This document shows, piece after piece, positions 35,219 through 47,764 of a stretch of DNA of 64,000 nt (position 1 is the stretch's first letter; each line of letters begins with the position of its first letter). The DNA comes from Atherix ibis (Eukaryota > Arthropoda > Insecta > Diptera > Athericidae), in NCBI GenBank assembly GCA_958298945.1, contig OY282605.1, positions 110,976,267 through 111,040,266 of the forward strand, written 5' to 3'. A program made the translations under genes and the position numbers. The notes under the pieces are model-generated. The model worked only from the letters and a program-made list of their open reading frames with translations. It did not search any database and had not been told where the DNA came from.

Positions 35219-36496
35219 ATAAGTCCTTAGAAAAAGATGGAAAAAAACTGTTTTAAAAAAAAAAAATTTATTTTTTAACATAATCTCCTTGTAGCTCTAT
35301 ACACTTTCCCAACCGTTTTTCCAAAATTTTTATCTCGTCCAAAAAATAGGCTTTCGGAAGTTCTGCAAAATACTCATCCGTTTGAGCAATGACGTCCTCG
35401 TTGGAAGTGAACCGTCGTCCGCCAAGCCATTTCTTCAGATTGGGGAAAAGAAAATAGCCACTCGGGGCCAAATCTGGTGAATAAGCGGGATGCTGCAACA
35501 ATTCCATTCTCAATTCCACAATTTTGGCCATGGAAACAGCGCAGGTGTGCACACGTGCATTGTCCTGATGCAAGAGGATTTTTTTCTTCTTCAAATGGGG
35601 GCGTTTCTCTTTGATTTCCTCGCTCAACCGTTGCAATAACGACGCGTAATACGCTCCTGTTATTGTTTTTCCTTTTTCCAAGTAGTCGATAAAAATGATG
35701 CCCTGCGAATCCCAAAAGACCGTGGCCATCACCTTGCCGGCCGATGGCACAGTTTTTGCCTTCTTCGGAGCCCGTTAACCCTTGAAAATCCACTGTGATG
35801 ACTGTCTCTTCGTTTCTGGAGTGTAGTAGTGTATCCAGGTTTTGTCCACAGTGACATATCGACGAAGGAATTCGGCAGGATTGCGATGAAAGAGTGCCAA
35901 CATAGCCTCAGAGTCCACTGCACGATTGCGCTTATTCTCCTCTGAGAGCAAACGCGGCACCCATCTTGCCGAAATTTTTTTCACAGACAATTTTTCATGC
36001 AAAATTGAAGCGACTGTGCCTTGTGATATGCCCGTGGCCTCAACTAATTCGCGCACTTTAATTCGCCGATCGTTCAAAATCAGATCGTGGATTTTGTCGA
36101 AGATTTCAGGAGTAGACACCTCAACTGGGCGTCCTGAACGATGTTCATCTTTTGTGGATGAACGGCCACGTTTAAATTCATTCACCTAATTGTAAACCGT
36201 TGCAAACACAGGTGCAGATGTGCCATGAACTGCATCCAACTCGGCTTTGATTTCTTTCGGGCTTAAGCCTTTCAAATGGAGATGTTTGATGACAGCCCTA
36301 AACTCGCTTTTTTCCATTGTTATGCACAAATAAATGTCGTTAATTTTAATCGACGATAGAAATTGACCTATGCTATGGATCGTGCTCAAATTTTGACAGA
36401 TTTCCTGTCGATAATGCTACTTACAAAAAAAAAATCTTTACCGACACTACGAGCGCAATTTCTCGGATTTTCTAAGGACCTATTGAACGACCCTCG
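35219..36496 (-). mobile_element. Near full-length irritans-like mariner
   Basis: The 5' end is at the right: CGAGGGTCGTTCAATAGGTC read inward from 36496, with TA at 36497-36498. The left (3') terminal repeat keeps only its inner part (TAAGTCCTTAGAAAAA from about 35220); the outer roughly 14 bp does not match. Length, about 1.28 kb, is that of a complete mariner. The coding sequence is full length with only two nonsense codons, making this the best-preserved element in the window. Confidence 0.9.
35268..36317 (-). pseudogene. Irritans-like mariner transposase, 349 codons, two stops
   Basis: From the ATG at 36317-36315 (MEKSEFRAVIKHLHLKGLSP) to the TAA at 35270-35268 there is one frame of 350 codons, the normal family size. 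It is interrupted only by TAG where VYNWVNEF expects Trp (near 36187) and TAA where KGERAP expects Glu (near 35776). The helix-turn-helix regions, VELVEATGISQGTV-like linker and KISARWVPRLLSEENKRNR block are all present. The first Asp (TVDKTWIHY, codon 35844-35846) and second Asp (HQDNARVH, 35562-35564) are kept. The third, in SPDLAPS-x-YFLF, is Gly (35457-35459; GAC to GGC), exactly 105 nt from the second. Even if read through the stops, the enzyme would lack a catalytic residue. Confidence 0.92.
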
Positions 36497-36499
36497 TAA

Positions 36500-37850
36500 T
36501 TGTATCTTATTAAGTGAATGTGATAGGAATCAGTATTATTTATTTATTTCTAATTATGTTTGGGTCAAATTATATAAAATAGAATTTATGTTTTCAGTTT
36601 TGATAGAAATATTAGAAAAAATATTATACTTAATGCCATTATATTTAATTGATTTAAAATATTTTGATATATTCTATAAAATTTACTATTTTAAATCAAT
36701 TGTTAAGTCATATGTTAATAAACTTACTAAAAATAATGGAACAGATACACAATTGAGAACTGTTAAGATGTATACTATTCAGAACTATTAGTTGATTTCA
36801 ATAAATCAACAAATTTATATGCAAACTAGTCCGATATACGAGTATGTATGGGGTGTTAATATTCGTGTTATTATTAATGTGTAACTGCCAATTATATTAG
36901 CAAACTAGTAATTAGCAATATCATAACAATATTATGTAGATTTTCGATTTAATCCTAATGATATCCTAATAGAGGTCATAATAAGCTCCACTATACAATT
37001 TGATAAATGTGGTAAAATATCCTACAATAAATTTATACACCATTAAAATACTGAAATTTGTTGATATTGAAATTTTTAATTTACTATCAAATGAATTTGT
37101 TGATTTTTATGATTAATTTTATTTTGTTTTGTTTTTTTCTCATTTTGTTTTTATCTAATAAAAACTTTATCTTGAAGTTTATTATGCCATTAAAACACGG
37201 ATGTTTTTGTTTCTAAGAGAATATTGCTTTCGATATGAAAACGATCAACAATTATTAATATATCTAATTTAAGAAAAGTTTGAAGGATGCCCATAAAACT
37301 TTGAAAATGTGAAAAACAAATATCGGAAGTTTTTTTTATTTAGTTGAATTTAAAAAGATATTTTATTGAAGTTTTAAAACTTTATGAAAGAGGATGATTT
37401 GAAAAGTTTTCACAACCTTCAATGTAAATAAAAGCAAATTCCACCTAAATAAGAAAATATGTATGTTATTGCTCGTATATAAGTACATGTAATGAAAAAG
37501 TAAATAAAAAATTTCAATTACCCGTATTTTTGATTAGTTAGGCAAATGGAAAATATTTCATGATTATATATCTTCGCAATGATTTCTTTTATCACCCATA
37601 TTTTATTACGTCTAGAAGCTTTTTTTCATGTACGTGACATTTCTTATTGAAAGAAATAAGGTAACGTGAAATCGAAATAGTAGCAATCGTTGCTTTTGAA
37701 ACGTTAAAAATAGAAGAAATAAACAGTAGCAATCGTTTCTATGGATCTGTAATCGAAACGTGATTCTGTGATCGTAATTTTTTGATTGGAAAACCAACTT
37801 CTAGGATAGTTTGTGAGTTGCGACACCTAAACTGGAATCGAATTTTTGTC
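36500..37850. other. AT-rich DNA, no gene seen
   Basis: A 142-codon frame overlaps the mariner end and continues to 36791; beyond the element it is AT-driven, Leu/Ile/Tyr-rich and unrecognised. Nothing else stands out. Confidence 0.55.
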
Positions 37851-37859
37851 TACCGTACT

Positions 37860-38625
37860 ATAAAACGTTATAAGGACACTGGTTTATCAAAGCTAGCTTA
37901 TGGTGGGGTAGCCGCCGATCGACTGCGATTTCCGTTGCTAACGTGATGAAGATGAGAAGGGAGTTGTTAAGAAATTCGCGTCGGAGTGTACACTTGATGG
38001 TAAAGGCAAATGTAGTGTCCGTGAAAAGTATGAACCGACTTTTAAGGAACAATTTCAAAAATCAAAAAGCTAGTGAACCTGCGGATGTTTAGAAAAAAAT
38101 GCTGCTTCAACGATCAAATGCATTGCGGCGATTTGGAAAATTGCGTCTTCACTGAGAGGTAAATGCTGCAGCAATGATTGAAGGCGTTGAAGAAGATTTG
38201 GTAAACTGCGTCTTCACGGACGAAAAAGTTTTCACTATGCAGCAATTTGTGAAGAAACAGAATAATAGAGTTTGATTTAAGGAAGGCTTTGCTAGGAATA
38301 TGAATTACCTGTAATAACCGTAAATGGACGCACTACACTAACCAGTTCAGCTATCAAGAATTGATGTTATTAATGGGTTTTGTAAAAATATTCTATGCAG
38401 ACCACTGGATTTTCCACCAGGACGCTGAACCCTTTTATAAGGTCAAGACAAACCAGGTGTCCTAAGTGAATGGTATAAAAAAACGACTGTTTTGATGTGT
38501 TGAAGCATGCACATTGGTCCGTGAATGGAACAAAATTCCATAAGGAATCACTCGAGCTTTTTGTAATGCGTTTGACAACAAATTAGACAGAGTAATCTAC
38601 AATATTAAAAAGTGGTTGGCCATAT
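37860..38625 (+). pseudogene. maT-like (D37D-type) transposase relic
   Basis: Plus-strand fragments follow a maT/mariner-related transposase. KRYKDTGLSK (split by a frameshift near 37865) is the first helix-turn-helix end. TAISVANVMKMRRELLRNSR and RSVHLM give the second. EEDLVNCVFTDEKVFTMQQF then VKKQNNRV carry the first catalytic Asp near 38216. LDFPPGR and, in another frame, DWIFHQDAEPFYK give the W-x-F-Q-Q-D block with the second Asp. VREWNKIP, stop, GITRAFCNAFDNKLDRVI closes as in the family (L-V-x-E-W-x-K-I-P-Q-E-T-x-R). The W-P-x-S-P-D-L-N-P-x-D block with the third residue is missing. Many stops; terminal repeats were not found. The subgroup name is inferred from these motifs. Confidence 0.7.
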
Positions 38626-38649
38626 TGACAAATGATTCACTGTACTTTA

Positions 38650-39185
38650 AAAGGAATCTATTGCCAAAATTTTAAGAGAAAAATTAAATAAATATATTGA
38701 ATATTTACAGATTATTTTTCAATTGAAATATCCTCTAAATAAATAAACAATTGTTTAAGACTAATTGAGAAATATTTTAAATAATAATAATAAATAATGA
38801 ATTGCTTTAACTTGTCTATTTGCAGAAAAAAAATTACTTTCATTTCATTTAGTGACTTGCTATTATTTATTTTGGCTTCTTATTATTTAAATGAAATTAA
38901 GACAAGTTGTTTTAGAAATAATTGACTTGTATATCCATAACGTTTAGATTCTAACAATTATTTGCTATATCATGGTTAGTGTTTAAGTATTTATTATAAT
39001 TTCGATATAATGAATTGCCAAATCTCGGTTCAGAAAATATTCTCGTTTGTGATTGATTTTGTTATGAAGACAAAAAGAAATTCCAGCCACATTTAGAGTA
39101 TTTACAATTACAATTTTATAGTTATCATAAATTGTATTTGTTGTAAATATAACTGCGAAGGGAAAAATTATTAATTTTGGCAATG
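38650..39185. other. AT-rich DNA, no gene seen
   Basis: Nothing is recognised between the maT-like relic and the fragment at 39187. Confidence 0.55.
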
Positions 39186-39186
39186 T

Positions 39187-39501
39187 ATGAGCTTCTTGTT
39201 AATATCATTAATTAGGATTACTTCGATAGTGGCTAGTTCCTTATCGGATATGATTAGTCCGAGATCTTTGAACACGTTTCAAGTGCAACCATCACGTACG
39301 AGTACGTTAATCTATGAACGTGCCAACTTTCAAGATCTTGACCGTGAATTATTGGGTATGCGATGGATTGTTTTGGGCGCGGTCAACATAATATCATCCC
39401 AAATTTATATCTCAGTTTTACCCAATTTTAAAAAAAAATTGATTAAATGTCCTTGTAGAGACGGAGACATGTTTATTCCACTTATTTCTATTAGACGGTG
39501 A
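39187..39501 (+). pseudogene. Probable Jockey-type ORF2 fragment (endonuclease-RT linker)
   Basis: A 104-codon open frame reads IVASSLSDMISPRSLNTFQV then IYERANFQDLDRELLGMRWI and YISVLPNFKKKLIKCPCRDG. The order 'SSLSD, basic stretch, Y-x-x-x-x-A-N-F, R-E-L-x-x-M-x-W, then F/Y-x-x-L-x-x-F' fits the linker between the endonuclease and reverse transcriptase of Jockey- and I-type non-LTR elements. No endonuclease or polymerase catalytic motif is in the frame. A run of AATAAATAAAT near 39700 could be the element tail after an internal deletion. I am not certain of this call; a host exon is not excluded. Confidence 0.4.
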
Positions 39502-39504
39502 CAT

Positions 39505-40680
39505 TACCATAAATTTAAAATAAAATGTAATTGAACCATTGGTGCTGTGGAGTAAAGAAGCACATATCGCTTTCATGGATAATAAAAATTCCTGTAAAAA
39601 TTTCTGTCTTCAATTTTCCATTAGTAGTTGAGGGACTCACATCACAGTCATAAATAAGACGAGACTGAATTTTATATAGTAAAACTGTATCACATATCTT
39701 AATAAATAAATAAATGTATAAGAGAAGAAGGGAAGAAAGTTAAAGGAGAAAAAAAAACAATTTTATAGTTTTTAATATTGAAAATGGATGTGCGCACATG
39801 CAAGCTAAATAAATACATACGAACACATATGTGGAAAGGTGTTTTGCAAAGTTATTTTTACTTCTTGGATCTGTATTTATATATGAATACTATTGTATAT
39901 GTAATATTTTATTTATTAATTACGATAAAATATATCACGAGCTGATGTTGTTCGTTTTTACTAAAGGAGATAAATCAAAAGTCGTGTCATTCACTTTCGA
40001 AGTTTTCGCAATTTACTTTTGTCGAATACATTTTGTAGTATTTTTTTTTTAATATAAAAGTTATATATTCCTAGTAAATTTTATTAAATTATATTGATTT
40101 TGGTGAATAATATTATACCTTTTTTCAGAAATCTCTTCAATTTGATTTTACTGTCAAGTTTAAAGAGTAGTTAAGTAATTTTCTCTGAATTTGTAGTGAT
40201 TCAAAAACTATAACATTGCAAAAAGTACTTTCAACGATTTATATGTTTATGTAAAAAAAAATATTTTAATATTTGTCATGTGAATTTTAGAAAACAATTT
40301 TAGATTTTAAAATGCGTTTTTGTAGTCTTATAAATATCGTATATTTAATTAGTCAGTTTTGTATTGATATTCATGTTTATTAGAAATTTTTTATGAACTT
40401 TCAAGAACTTTTAACGTTTGTAAATTTATTAAATTTGTTAATTAAATTGTTTAAAATTGTTAAAAAAGATTCTTGTTTGTTGATTGGTTTAGTTTGTCAG
40501 CACGTTGAAATTCAGCCATTTGCACTGCACAACAAAGAAACGAACCGCTACAAATGACAAAATGGCGTCTACATGTTTATGTTGATTAAAATAACGAACG
40601 ATGGTCAATTTAAAAATTGGTTTTGTTTCAGTGATTTTAGTTGAAATTTTTTTGATGAGTAGGTAAAATGTGAGTAATAT
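39505..40680. other. AT-rich DNA, no recognised gene
   Basis: Short frames only. Nothing recognised apart from the AATAAATAAAT run near 39700. Confidence 0.5.
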
Positions 40681-40681
40681 T

Positions 40682-40753
40682 AATTTTCGAATGTAATTTA
40701 TCATTAATTGTAGAGCTTAATCTACAATTAATGATAAATTACATTCGAAAATT
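40682..40753. repeat. Perfect 33-bp inverted repeat, 6-nt loop
   Basis: The arm at 40682-40714 (beginning AATTTTCGAATGTAATTTAT) is exactly reverse-complemented at 40721-40753; the loop is GCTTAA. This is the cleanest palindrome in the window. It is not in any recognised element and no target duplication is visible. Confidence 0.95.
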
Positions 40754-40759
40754 CCATTT

Positions 40760-43700
40760 TTTCGGAATATTTTAATACATATTTTCTTTCTGAAAAAATT
40801 GGTTTATTCTTATTTTGTTCTCTGACAACAAAAGGTTTTAGGCCAACATAAATTAGGCAAAAAAAAAATAATCATATTTCAGAGAAGCAAATTTTAGAAA
40901 AACAAACTATTAATACTTTTAGTAAAGATAGAATGTAAGAGAAAATTTAAATAAGAAAAATTTCAATATAATCTCTAACAAATAATATCAAGTCCACCTT
41001 TTATCTATATAAGCATTAAAGTTGAAGGATTGGAGCGAATTATTTTCATTTTGGTTGCTATAATAGAATACAATCTGAATATAGAAAAGCCAAGGGTCCG
41101 GGATCCCATTCAACATTTGATCCTGTGACAAGGACAATTCCGGAAAATGTTGGCACAAATTTTAGAAATGTTTTCATAGTATACTCTGGAATGGACAACG
41201 GTATTTTTTTATGTACAATTCTTAGAAGATCTATTCAAAACAAATGGGTCAGCATACATGTCCTGCTGATATGAAAAACTTTTCCATTTTATTTCATTCA
41301 TAATAAATGAAACTAAAATAGAAAAAGGGTGAAACTATTGTATGATTTTTCTTTTTCGATTTTGAATGTAGATATTTTTTCCAAACAAAAATTTTTTTTT
41401 GATTATTTTTATGTATTTTTAAATTTTGATATATTATTATTATTTTTGTTTGTTATTTTTATATTTTGAAATACATAAAAGGAAAGAATCATTGATCATT
41501 GATAATTATACTATAAGAAATACTGTGAAGAAAAACAATTCATATTATGCATGATGATAGATACAAGTACGAGTATACAGGTACTTTGAATATGAAATAA
41601 ACTTAACAAAATTAAGAATCTCATTCCATGCAATTGGTTAATTGCACGACAACTGAATTAGTGTCGTTTGGTAAGAATTATTACCAAAATGGGAAAGTTT
41701 ATTGTAGGTTAGCGTGCAGATTACCAGTTTTAATCTCTTCCAATTAATTATTCTGTATATCACTCGGAATTTGCATTATTAACGATTGACTCTCTAGAAA
41801 ACTAGAAAAAATAAATAAATATTATAGCATAATACGAGTACCACAAACATAACGTATATACTCGTAATAATTTATATATATACCAGTATGTAAATAATAA
41901 AATGAAAATCAAGAAAGGTTCATCATGTCATGATAATTCCTTGATTTTACCAAGCCAAATACAGAATAAAATTAATTTTCTATTTTCCATCAGTCCCAGA
42001 CTTTATCTAATCCCTATACTTGATAAATATCATGTTTCATTTCATTTTAGTTCAATTAAAAATTATTGAAGGTTTTTGGTGTTTACTTACGAGAAGAAAT
42101 TGAATATCTAAATAGTGATTTGGAACTGTTGTTTATTCTTTGGTAAATCTTTTCTGCTTGTACCATAGACGTTTGGAAACTGTGCATTACGATATAAATT
42201 ATTATTTTAGGTAAGGATTTCAGTTATATTATAATTATAAGTGGTTTTCAAGATAAATATGAAGAAAACTTTCGAAATGTTGGTTTTTTTTGAGTCGATA
42301 GGAAAGTATTCATGTCAAACAATTTTATTTCTCTGAAAGATTCTCAATAATTAAAGAATTACATAAAAATTTCTTTGATAGTAGAAGTAAAATATTAAAT
42401 AGTTTGAGTTGTGTCTCTCGATAACCATCTAAATTGATTATTAAATAATCTTTAAAAGAATAACTTATTCTTTGGTAGTATGTACATACATATATTGGAA
42501 AATTACTTATTAATTTCTAAAGAAAACGGAAGAATTATTTTATTGACAAAAATTGATCAAAGTAATAAGAGTTAATAGGTTTCTATAGTTTTCATTAGTT
42601 TCGGAATTTATTATGTTGTTTAATATTCCGGAAGTTATTACGTCATTTGTTAGTGTCGCATTATTTTTATTAGTCCGACGTTGGCACAATAATTGTAAGG
42701 ATTTACTAGGATTTTAGGAAACAATTTTAGAAAGTTGTATTGGTTGCAAAGTTTCTTCAAAATGTTTTTAATAGTCATATTTGAGGATTACGAGAACTAA
42801 GCTTTGTTAACTTTATTTTGGTATATAAGAGACCCTGATAAATAGGAGATATAAGGGTGAAATTTCTAACTTAGAATTGTAGACTGCAATAGAATACAAT
42901 TATATTTAATACATAGGGATGAGCTTGATAGTGCTTAGGGCTAATCTGTCAATTGTCAATAACGAATAGATAAACAAGACGCTATAATTGGAAATATCTA
43001 CAAAAGATGATATACTCGTATGAACACATAATATAGCCTTTTTTAATAAGAAATTACAAAATTATGCACACAAAAAAATCATTTCAATCACAATGAATAT
43101 TTTCAGAGAATCTTAGATTAAAGAGATTAGATTCGCCGGTAAAAAGGGATGCTTAGTAGAGATGGAAAATATAAATCGTGGATTCTATAATAATAGGCTA
43201 TCAGGGAAGAGTTTCAAATAATGCAATTTATTGCTATGTGGAATAATATAATTAGGCATGTGTAGTTTGTTCAGCAGGTACTGAACATACCCTTATTTAG
43301 TTTTTCTTTGTACTTTAAAAACTTTTTTAAATCTTTTAAAATATTCTGTTATTTGTCATCCTATAAGAGTTATATTATCTAAAAGGTGACTACTACAGCT
43401 ACGGGGTTTGTTAAGATATAATAGGTATAGATAATTTATTAGACAGGACTAAGGATACTTCCTTATGGAATACTAGCAGTGAAAAATAATATAGCATAGT
43501 TTGAAATAACAATGAGTAAAGTCTAGGATCAAAGGTATTGGACAATTTATTGTTGATTGATTATTGAATTTCTAATATTTTATTATATTATGGAATGTTT
43601 AGATTGAATTCTCATCAATCATATGATGAGAATTCAGTTGATACATTTTAATCCTCTACTTCTTTAGTCTTTGATTCGTTCCAAAAATCTCTAGCAAACA

Positions 43701-46400
43701 TAATCAATTCCAACACCTTAAGTTATTGAATTTTCAATTGGTGAATAGAGATCAACCTAAGAATATCAGTTTTCTGTCAAAATATCTTTTCATATCTAAT
43801 ATTTTTAAAAACTAAAAAATATCAAAATAAAAAATGAATGAACGATTTTCCTTAAAAAAAATATTTTTTATAAAGAGATCTTGTGAAAAGTCTTATGAAC
43901 ATAATTTTGTTTCAAACACATCCATCGTTTTTTGTTTTTGCTTAAAATATTATTTTTACAAAAAATATCATACAAATAATCTTTTCATCTCAAATGATTT
44001 AAAATGATTTTTTTCTGATAAATTTTAAGGTGTATTAAAATAAAAACTTGTATAATTTTAATATTGTTATTTTAAGTATAGTCTTGTATGATGAAAGAAA
44101 CTTAAATTGAGTGTTTTATTGTTAAGTTTTAGTTTATAAAAAAATAAGGATAAATAAAATTTCTGAAATAACTTAATTATTACTAATGAAATAGTTTTAT
44201 ATCTATAAAATAACAAAAAATATAAATTGGATAGAAAATATGTTTGAGAATGTTTTTAAAGAAATAACTAAACTATACTGGCTGTAATTAATTAAGAGCT
44301 GGAAATGTGTTAAATGATTAATTGAACAAAATATTTTCAATAAGGCTAAATTAGGAAAAAATACTTAGGCAATTTTTTTTTATAGTTAGTTGTATGAACT
44401 TCTAAAAGTTATGAAAATAATATTGCTCGAAGTAATTGAATATTGGCGGTAAATAGAATATCAAGATGTGTAAAAAAACGAGGCATTCGTAAAAGTATAG
44501 ACTTAGGTTGAGTGAAGTCAAGCCAATTTCTACTTAGTTGTTAAAAGAGCAACAAAGTTTTCTTAGTTAATATAAAGTTTATATGCTACACTTTGTACAA
44601 GAAATGCTCTTGGCATTATTCTGGCTTTTCTCGCGCTTCTTACGAATAGGCCATTGTGCTGAAGTCTTACCTTATCTTCAGTATTCGCAAACGTGAAAGT
44701 TTTCTCATTGAGATAAACGACTATCTAGACTTGCATTTACGTTCAGTACGTTGAAATCATATTGACAGAATGTTCAAATAACTTTAATATAACGAAACAA
44801 AATACCACCACTGATGGTTTACGGGTCAAATAGGTGAGAAACCTAAACAGATAAGAAGCCATTTAAGTATGTTCTCCCGGATTATTAAACTTAAAATCGA
44901 AAATGATTCCTCTTTATAAGCTTCTCACATAAATTTACATAAAATGTATTATAAAATTCTAGTATTAGATGTTTTAACACGATATTACATTGTATTATTC
45001 ATAGTCATAATATTGTGAACTCTGTTCCTCTTGCATGGAAACTTTCCAAATTGAATTAACGTATCAAACGAACGGTTATAGTCGGGTTTGTTATGCGGAA
45101 TACTTTGTTTGATAAAGTGTATCTCCTAGTTGGTCGCTAGAGTCCGTTTAAGAATTCTATTTCATAATTCAGGAGCATCTTTTCCACAATAATATTCAGA
45201 AAATGTTTTAGTTTACATAGCAAAAATATGTACATTATCTTGCCAGACTGTCTTTATTATAGGATAACATTGTTGATAAGAATGAATTTATTGGACTTTT
45301 CAATTTATTTAAAATATTTTTTTATATAGCAAAAACTTGCATAAATATAACTAAATATTATGTTTATTAAAATGAATTGTTGGTCCCAATGTTATATTGT
45401 ATACTAAGAAAATGGTTTTTCTACCATTTTGTATAATTATCATATTTATATTAATTTTAACAAATCAAAACTCTCTAAAATGCAGCTCGAGGATGAATAG
45501 CATGTAAAAACAAAAATGAATATGAATCTGATAATTGTATAAAATTTTTTTAAAACGTATTCAAGAAAAACCTTTTGTGTTGAGCATATGACAATGTATT
45601 CTCGAGCAAAGATTGACCACCTTCAATGAACTTAATAGAAATTCACTCAGGCTTGTGGACCAAAGATTATACCAGCTCTGGATCCCTTGAACAACGATTT
45701 TTCACACGCTGAAAAAATACTAGGGAAGAAATCCTTTTTTACAGCACCTAAATTGGAAAGTTTATACAGTCTTCTTGAACGAAGGTTGTCTAAAATCTGA
45801 AAGAACGCATGTTTATAAAATCTTTTTGTAACAGATAAATAAAAATATAACTAGACCACTTGAACAAAGATTTCGAAAACCTGAGAGAACGAAGGGTTAG
45901 CATGAGAAAAATTTATTTATATTTTCCAGGTACAAAAAAATTGGGTCATTTCAGTTTATATAATTTTTTTTTACAATTTCTGCTTCACGTATTTTTTCTC
46001 AATTATATAACATATTTTTTTATTTATTATTTAATGGATTATAAAAAATGAATCAGTTAATTGAAATTTAAGTGGTCCACCAATTATTGCATGAGTATTT
46101 GAACCATTTTATATAAAATAATAGTCAAAATTCGTTAAAATAATAACTAAATATAATAGCCACATTAATCTGAACGACTAAAGAATGGTATTAGACAATT
46201 GGAGTATCTACAATATAATCGAACAAAAATATACTGAAAAAAATTATAAATCGAATATGGCAACACTGCATGGTTTAGTTGATAATACAAAGTAAATGCT
46301 TTTTTTGGGGAAATTTCTTATCAAAGTAATTTTCCAGCGAGTAAAATAAACTAACTTTTCCTAAAAGTTTTCTTTTCTCTTTTGCTCTCATTATTACTTT
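40760..46400. other. 5.6 kb of AT-rich DNA without recognised genes
   Basis: I see no coding remnant. A 13-bp perfect hairpin lies at 43605-43636 (TGAATTCTCATCA, 6 nt, TGATGAGAATTCA). GC-richer patches near 41080-41280, 44600-44760 and 45590-45800 match nothing I know. Confidence 0.5.
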
Positions 46401-47241
46401 GCTCCAGAGTAAGCTTTAAATGCCGGCTCTCATATAAAAAAATGCCGAATGTTGTTCTTGCGTGCATGGATATGATGCGAGAGTAGGAGCATATGGCATG
46501 AAACTAAAAAGCTTTTTGATATCAGAGACAAACAATTTCAAAATGTTCTCTTCTTGCTCTAATAACTTTCACTCAGTTTTATCGTTTTAACTTTTCACTC
46601 GATTTGCTCATAGGTACCAGCTCAGCTGCCTGATAATGACTTTTCTCTAAATTCGAAGGAAAGCTTTCAGTCAGTTTTCCGAGTCGCGAATAACTGGTGA
46701 CCACCGCTAAGGAATTCCGCGCGCGTACACTTATAATCACCTGTGTGAAAAATTTTCATTTTTAAGTTTTGATTTTTCATTTAATTTGTCACGGCGAATA
46801 AAATCATTATTACTTAAAATATTGATAGAAATTTATTAGTGATTAATTAAGTAGATTCCTAATGAAAATATTCAATAATACTTAAAAAATAGAACAATCA
46901 TAATTATTCAAATTGGAAAATTGATTTTATTTTTATTTCGAAAATAGATTGATTATTGTCAAATCCGAACATTAATTCCAATTTAATTGAAGTTCAGGCA
47001 TATTTACATTTTTTTTGGTGCAAACATGAATGTACGAATGAATAGTTTGCTTTGAGAAAGTTCATAGATACGAGCATATTAGTAATTTTTATATACAAAT
47101 TAAGTGAATGTAACAGAAAATTATTCTGTAATAGTAATAACAAAAAAAAAAAGAAGAAAAACTCTTTCTTAATTAAGGAATAGGGAAACCAGTATTATAG
47201 AAATCCGTCGGTGGGTGTTTATACGTTATCGTTCGCCTTAA

Positions 47242-47275
47242 GTTGCGTTGCGTTACGTTGCGCTGCGTTGAGTTG
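47242..47275. repeat. Degenerate GTTGC/GTTAC pentamer repeat
   Basis: About seven tandem pentamers of the type GTTGC, GTTAC, GCTGC and GTTGA. Confidence 0.75.
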
Positions 47276-47440
47276 TACAAAATTTTTTGTTTGTTTCATT
47301 TCATTTGGTTTTTTGCTATTCCCGATCCTAAATATCGATAATTCGATAATAAAAATGGTTCTCCTCTCTTTACTACTGTGTTTGTATATTGATAACCATA
47401 ATATTAGTAATAGTACATCAACTATTGCTGTACGATTATG

Positions 47441-47605
47441 TTAGCAAGTGCCAGTGCCATTGTCCATCGTAACAATAGTGCCCCATTACTTAAGTTAGTT
47501 ACTGTGTGATTAAGTACCTGTGCCAGAGCCAGTGTCAGTGTCAGTGCTAGTGCCAGTTTTAGTACCTGTGCCAGTAAAAGTAATCGAGACAGTGCCTGTG
47601 CAAAA
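47441..47605. repeat. Degenerate AGTGCC hexamer repeat
   Basis: AGTGCC, TGTGCC, AGTGTC and AGTGCT follow each other through much of this stretch, with unrelated DNA at about 47470-47505. In one plus frame it reads as alternating Pro/Ser/Leu-Val (MPEPVSVSVLVPVLVPVPVK), but that follows from the repeat and is not evidence of a protein. Confidence 0.75.
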
Positions 47606-47764
47606 GTGGTTATCGGTTATTTGTGTAGAAATTGCAATTATAAAATATTTGTCTAAATGTTATCACGCATTTATCCTATCGGCGCTGGATAGCCTTTTCA
47701 TGAAAGGGACAAAAAATAATCGTCGGTACTAAAAAATAAAATAAAAAAAGGAAAATCATAACGA

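Larger units (their letters stand above)
46400..47760 (+). other. GC-richer block with short repeats, possible promoter or first exon
   Basis: This block differs from its flanks: CTCTC/GAGAG words and a TATAAAA near 46432-46440, CAGCTCAGCTGCC near 46618-46630, overlapping initiator-like TCAGTCAGTT at 46667-46676, and GCGCGCGTACAC near 46730. It also has two short-period repeats at 47242-47275 and 47441-47605. The mix resembles fly promoter and 5' untranslated DNA, with the coding exons outside the window. No open frame of gene quality is present, no splice site can be confirmed, and the strand is a guess. Ordinary GC-richer repeat DNA is the alternative. Confidence 0.25.

Noticed and set aside
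36363..36791. 142-codon plus-strand frame
   Set aside because: Its first third overlaps the mariner 5' end in antisense and the rest is AT-driven Ile/Leu/Tyr-rich sequence.
47520..47732. 70-codon frame rich in Pro-Val repeats
   Set aside because: It is simply a translation of the AGTGCC-type repeat.
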